From Bacteroidota bacterium (GTDB lineage Bacteria > Bacteroidota > Bacteroidia > NS11-12g > UBA955), in contig JAGWYC010000066.1 of assembly GCA_018969565.1 (NCBI GenBank), positions 1 to 9,457 of the forward strand: a DNA stretch of 9,457 nucleotides, given 5' to 3'. The notes below the pieces were generated by a model. That model ran no database searches. It saw only the letters and a list, made by a program, of their open reading frames with translations, and was not told the origin of the DNA. Positions 6,313-9,457 of the stretch are shown piece after piece; position 1 is the stretch's first letter, and every line of letters begins with the position of its first letter. The translations under genes were made by a program, and so were the position numbers.

Positions 6313-6672
6313 TTGCTCCTCTTGGTTTTTGCTTTTGCCGGAACCGAATTCGGGCAATTGTTGCGCCTGCCCTTGCTGGTGGAACATTACCTCGAGCACA
6401 GAAAGACACATCAGGACTTAGGCATAGGCGAATTTCTGATGATTCATTACAGCCAACAACATCAGGAAGGTGCAAACGACAGAGATCAGCAACTGCCTTT
6501 CAAGTCGCACCATGAATGTGCCAAGTTGTTCAGCTTTGCTGCTCCATTAAACAAACCTGTTGCCTTGAATGTGCCGCCCTGTCTGGAATCGGATAAGGTT
6601 GCTGAGCCGGCTGCAGGCATTGTAAGCTCAGGATTCCGCAGCATGATCTGGCAGCCGCCACGGGCTATCTGA
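6313..6672 (+). CDS. Small secreted His-rich protein encoded just upstream of czcA
   Basis: A 119-codon frame counted from the TTG at 6313. The N-terminus is strongly hydrophobic and ends in EFGQ, like a signal peptide. The mature part holds LRLPLLVEHYLEHRKTH (17-33), FLMIHYSQQHQ (41-51), an acidic DRDQQLPFKSHHEC (56-69) and VPPC. I recall similar small exported ORFs, with the LP..VEHY.EH, HY and LPFK pattern, in front of CzcA/CusA genes in Bacteroidota, but cannot name a family. Histidines and cysteines fit metal binding in the periplasm; this is inference. No in-frame ATG exists before codon 43. An upstream CTG at 6292 would add Lys-Gln-Arg-Ile-His-Ile, giving the positively charged start a signal peptide needs, so the true start may be there; TTG is given as the conservative choice. 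A pseudogene that lost its ATG is possible. Confidence 0.68.
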   Translation: MLLLVFAFAGTEFGQLLRLPLLVEHYLEHRKTHQDLGIGEFLMIHYSQQHQEGANDRDQQLPFKSHHECAKLFSFAAPLNKPVALNVPPCLESDKVAEPAAGIVSSGFRSMIWQPPRAI

Positions 6673-6681
6673 TTTCTTAGG

Positions 6682-6739
6682 TTTTTTTTCTTGCTTTCTG
6701 AGGAAGTAATCTCAGGGCTAACGGGTTCAATCCTACCCG
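6682..6739 (+). promoter_or_regulatory. Leader of czcA with a T-run and two small hairpins
   Basis: The 94 bases between the small ORF and czcA contain eight consecutive T at 6682-6689. Two short stems follow: CTGAG/CTCAG (6698-6702 with 6711-6715, 8-base loop) and CGGGT/ACCCG (6722-6726 with 6735-6739, 8-base loop). No strong GC stem precedes the T-run, so it is not a convincing terminator. The hairpins could shape a metal- or translation-responsive leader, or only protect the mRNA. No riboswitch class was recognised. Confidence 0.22.
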
Positions 6740-6766
6740 ATGCAACAGGATATTTAACACAAAAAC

Positions 6767-9457
6767 ATGCTCAATAAAATTATTGGTTTTTCCATCCGGA
6801 ATAAACTCATCATAGGACTATTCACCCTGGCCCTCAGCGGGCTGGGCATATATGAACTTACGCGTCTTCCCATAGATGCGGTGCCTGATATCACCAACAA
6901 CCAGGTTCAGGTAATAACTGTGGCGCCCAGCCTGGGTGCCGGCGATATAGAACGCCTGGTCACCTTTCCCATAGAACAGGCCAACAGCAATATCAGCGGT
7001 ATTAAGGAAATCCGCAGCTTTTCACGCTTCGGCTTATCGCTCATCACCATCGTTTTTGACGATGCCACAGACCTTTACTGGGCGCGACAACAGGTGGCGG
7101 AACGCCTGCAGCAGGCACGTGCAGAGATTCCTGAAGGGGTGGGCAATCCTGAACTCGGCCCTATTTCTACCGGCCTGGGTGAAATTTATCAATATGTGGT
7201 GAAGGCTAAGCCCGGCTACGAGCAACGCTACGACGCCACACAGCTTCGCACCATACAGGACTGGCTCATCCGGCGACAACTGCTGGGCGTGGAAGGAGTG
7301 GCTGAAGTGAGCAGCTTCGGAGGCAAGCTGAAACAATATGAAGTGGCCGTGGACCCCGCTCGCTTGCAGGCACTCAACGTGAACATCAATGAGGTATTCG
7401 ACGCCCTGAACCGCAACAACGAAAACACCGGAGGCGCCTATATCGAAAAAGGCCCTACCGTGTTGTTCATCCGCAGTGAAGGCCTGATTGGCAGCAAGGA
7501 AGACATCGCCGCCATTCCCATTAAAAATACCGCCTCCGGAAGACCCATACTGGTCAGCGACATCGGCAGTGTTCAGGAAGGACACGCCACCCGATTCGGA
7601 GCCATCTGCTACAACGACCGGGGCGAATCCGCCGGTGCCATTGTGATGATGCTGAAAGGCGCCAACAGCAGCGATGTGATTGGCAAGGTCAAAGAACGAA
7701 TTGAGAAAATAAGAAAAACGCTGCCTGAAGGTGTGGACATCGAACCCTTCCTGGACCGCACCAAAATGGTGAATCACGCCATCGGAACGGTAGAACAAAA
7801 CCTGCTGGAAGGAGCGTTGATTGTGGTGTTCATCCTGGTGTTGTTCCTCGGACAATTACGCGCAGGTCTGTTGGTCGCCTCGGTAATTCCGCTGTCCATG
7901 CTCTTTGCCGTAATCATGATGATTACTTTTGGCGTGAGCGGCAACCTGATGAGCCTTGGCGCCCTGGATTTCGGGCTGATTGTGGACGGAGCCGTGATTA
8001 TTGTAGAAGCCGTGATGCACAGCCTCTCACACAGCAGACGTTTCGTTGGCGTAAACAAACTGAGCCGCGCAGGAATGGATGAAACCGTAGGTCATTCCGC
8101 AGGGAAAATGATGAACAGCGCAGTATTCGGACAGATGATCATCCTGATTGTATATCTGCCCATTTTTACCCTGCAGGGAATCGAAGGAAAAATGTTCAAG
8201 CCCATGGCCCAGACCGTGGCTTTTGCACTCCTGGGCGCTTTTCTGCTGTCGCTCACCTATATACCCATGATGAGTGCATTGCTGCTATCCCGAAAAATCA
8301 GCCATCAGCCAAACCGCTCTGAACGCTGGTTGAATGCGCTGAGTTTGAAATATAAAGGCTTGCTGGCCAAGATATTAAGATATCCGAAGATGGTTTTGGG
8401 AATCGTTTCTTTGCTTTTTGTACTGGCTGTATTTCTGCTATCCCGCATGGGTGGAGAATTTATTCCTGCCCTGGAAGAAGGTGATTTTGCCATTGACACC
8501 CGTGTGCTTACCGGCAGTAACCTGAATACCAGCATTGAATACACACAGAAGGCCTCCGCCCTGCTGCTGAAACAATATCCTGAAGTAGAAAAAGTAGTAA
8601 CTAAAATCGGCAGCGGCGAAGTACCCACAGACCCCATGCCTATGGAAGCGGCTGATATGATGGTCATTCTGAAAGACAAAAAAGAATGGACCAGCGCAAA
8701 AACCTTCCCTGAGCTGGCGGAGAAAATGGGAAATACCCTGTCGGCAGTGCCCGGAATCACCACCGGCTTCCAATATCCTGTGCAGATGCGCTTCAACGAA
8801 TTGATGACCGGCGCGCGACAGGATGTGGTATGCAAGATCTTCGGAGAAAACCTGGACACCCTTGCCGCCTACGCTGAAAAATTAGGCGCCTTAGTGCAAA
8901 GTGTTCAAGGCGCCGCCGACCTGTACGTGGAACCCATCACCGGCATGCCGCAACTGGTAGTGCGATATAAACGCGACATGCTGGCGCAGTACAACCTTGA
9001 TATCGCAGGCCTGAACCGCATTGTACATGCGGCCTTTGCCGGACAGCAGGCGGGCATGGTCTATGAAGGGGAACGTCGCTTTGGCCTGGTAGTGCGTTTA
9101 TCAGAAGAAGCCAGAAAAAATGCTGAAGACATAGGCAATCTGCTCATTCCCACCACATCAGGCAATCAAATACCGCTGAATCAGGTGGCCGATGTACAGA
9201 TCATCAACGGACCGAACCAGATTCAGCGCGAAGATGCCAAGCGGCGCATCGTTGTGGGCTTTAACGTGCGCGGCCGGGATGTGCAGAGTATTGTGCAGGA
9301 GTTGCAACAAAAAGCCGAACGGCAGTTAAAACTCCCCTCCGGTTACTATACCACCTACGGCGGGGCATTCGAAAACCTGGAAGAAGCCAAACAGCGCCTC
9401 TCCATTGCGGTTCCCGTATCGTTGTTGCTCATCTTCATCCTGTTGTATTTTGCCTTT
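6767..9457 (+). CDS. czcA: CzcA-type heavy-metal efflux RND transporter (C-terminal part beyond window)
   Basis: Inner-membrane proton-driven pump expected to form a tripartite complex with a membrane-fusion protein and an outer-membrane channel to export divalent metals. The frame is open from the ATG at 6767 to the window edge, 897 codons without a stop. TM1 is near 13-32, followed by the first periplasmic porter region. TM2-TM6 lie between about 346 and 495, TM7 near 542-560, then the second periplasmic region, and TM8 begins near 881. The heavy-metal signature DFGLIVDGAVIIVE at 401-414 keeps Asp401, Asp407 and Glu414, equivalent to the proton-relay residues of CzcA; Ala415 replaces the common Asn. 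VQMRFNELMTGARQDV near 670 and EEGDFAID near 570, without CusA's methionines, favour Zn/Co/Cd/Ni over Cu/Ag. Full RND pumps have about 1,040 residues; Bacteroidota versions can be longer through fusion to a TolC-like domain, which cannot be judged here. Confidence 0.95.
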   Translation, partial: MLNKIIGFSIRNKLIIGLFTLALSGLGIYELTRLPIDAVPDITNNQVQVITVAPSLGAGDIERLVTFPIEQANSNISGIKEIRSFSRFGLSLITIVFDDATDLYWARQQVAERLQQARAEIPEGVGNPELGPISTGLGEIYQYVVKAKPGYEQRYDATQLRTIQDWLIRRQLLGVEGVAEVSSFGGKLKQYEVAVDPARLQALNVNINEVFDALNRNNENTGGAYIEKGPTVLFIRSEGLIGSKEDIAAIPIKNTASGRPILVSDIGSVQEGHATRFGAICYNDRGESAGAIVMMLKGANSSDVIGKVKERIEKIRKTLPEGVDIEPFLDRTKMVNHAIGTVEQNLLEGALIVVFILVLFLGQLRAGLLVASVIPLSMLFAVIMMITFGVSGNLMSLGALDFGLIVDGAVIIVEAVMHSLSHSRRFVGVNKLSRAGMDETVGHSAGKMMNSAVFGQMIILIVYLPIFTLQGIEGKMFKPMAQTVAFALLGAFLLSLTYIPMMSALLLSRKISHQPNRSERWLNALSLKYKGLLAKILRYPKMVLGIVSLLFVLAVFLLSRMGGEFIPALEEGDFAIDTRVLTGSNLNTSIEYTQKASALLLKQYPEVEKVVTKIGSGEVPTDPMPMEAADMMVILKDKKEWTSAKTFPELAEKMGNTLSAVPGITTGFQYPVQMRFNELMTGARQDVVCKIFGENLDTLAAYAEKLGALVQSVQGAADLYVEPITGMPQLVVRYKRDMLAQYNLDIAGLNRIVHAAFAGQQAGMVYEGERRFGLVVRLSEEARKNAEDIGNLLIPTTSGNQIPLNQVADVQIINGPNQIQREDAKRRIVVGFNVRGRDVQSIVQELQQKAERQLKLPSGYYTTYGGAFENLEEAKQRLSIAVPVSLLLIFILLYFAF

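Noticed and set aside
6242..6475. 77-codon minus-strand frame opposite the small His-rich ORF
   Set aside because: It lacks recognisable features, while the plus frame shows a signal peptide and a familiar pattern upstream of czcA.
6721..6740. tRNA T-arm-like sequence GGGTTCAATCCTACCC in the czcA leader
   Set aside because: The stem that pairs gives an 8-base loop and not the 7-base T-loop in register, and there are no acceptor, D or anticodon arms around it.
7034..7855. 273-codon minus-strand frame opposite czcA, rich in His, Phe and Gly
   Set aside because: It lies wholly inside czcA, whose plus-strand translation carries the RND signatures. The His-rich look comes from complementing common codons.

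Overview
The window looks like ordinary chromosome from a member of the Bacteroidota, probably a Chitinophagales/Sphingobacteriia-type heterotroph; the exact order is inference. Four things suggest this: start codons lack Shine-Dalgarno sequences, a perfect TAnnTTTG-type -7 box sits in front of gpmI, the proteins have a Bacteroidota flavour (a LysC-type lipoprotein, DUF1801, a CzcA pump), and a small secreted histidine-rich ORF precedes czcA. GC content is moderate, except for one sharply AT-rich stretch at 1821-1870.

The layout has one divergent point. Everything from 1 to 5009 is on the minus strand; everything from 5147 to the right edge is on the plus strand. The 137 bases between hold the gpmI promoter and the start region of a short-chain dehydrogenase gene.

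Minus side, in transcription order: gpmI (glycolytic phosphoglycerate mutase) overlaps a small lipoprotein gene of unknown role by one base. Then come a CbbR/CmpR-like LysR regulator, an SbtA-family sodium-dependent bicarbonate permease, and the N-terminal half of an ALDH8-like aldehyde dehydrogenase cut by the left edge. The regulator-permease pair is the most suggestive unit, because LysR proteins of this subgroup control inorganic-carbon uptake in autotrophs.

Plus side: an SDR oxidoreductase gene is directly abutted by a DUF1801 gene, probably one transcript. A small secreted His-rich ORF with no ATG start follows, then a 94-base leader and a large CzcA-type heavy-metal RND pump gene that runs off the right edge after 897 codons. 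The small ORF and czcA probably begin a metal-efflux operon whose membrane-fusion and outer-membrane components would lie beyond the window.

I found no tRNA, rRNA, CRISPR array, insertion sequence or phage gene. I see no convincing wholly new system. The most useful leads are the regulator/bicarbonate-permease pair with its AT-rich intergenic region, the non-ATG small metal-operon protein, and the gpmI-coupled lipoprotein.
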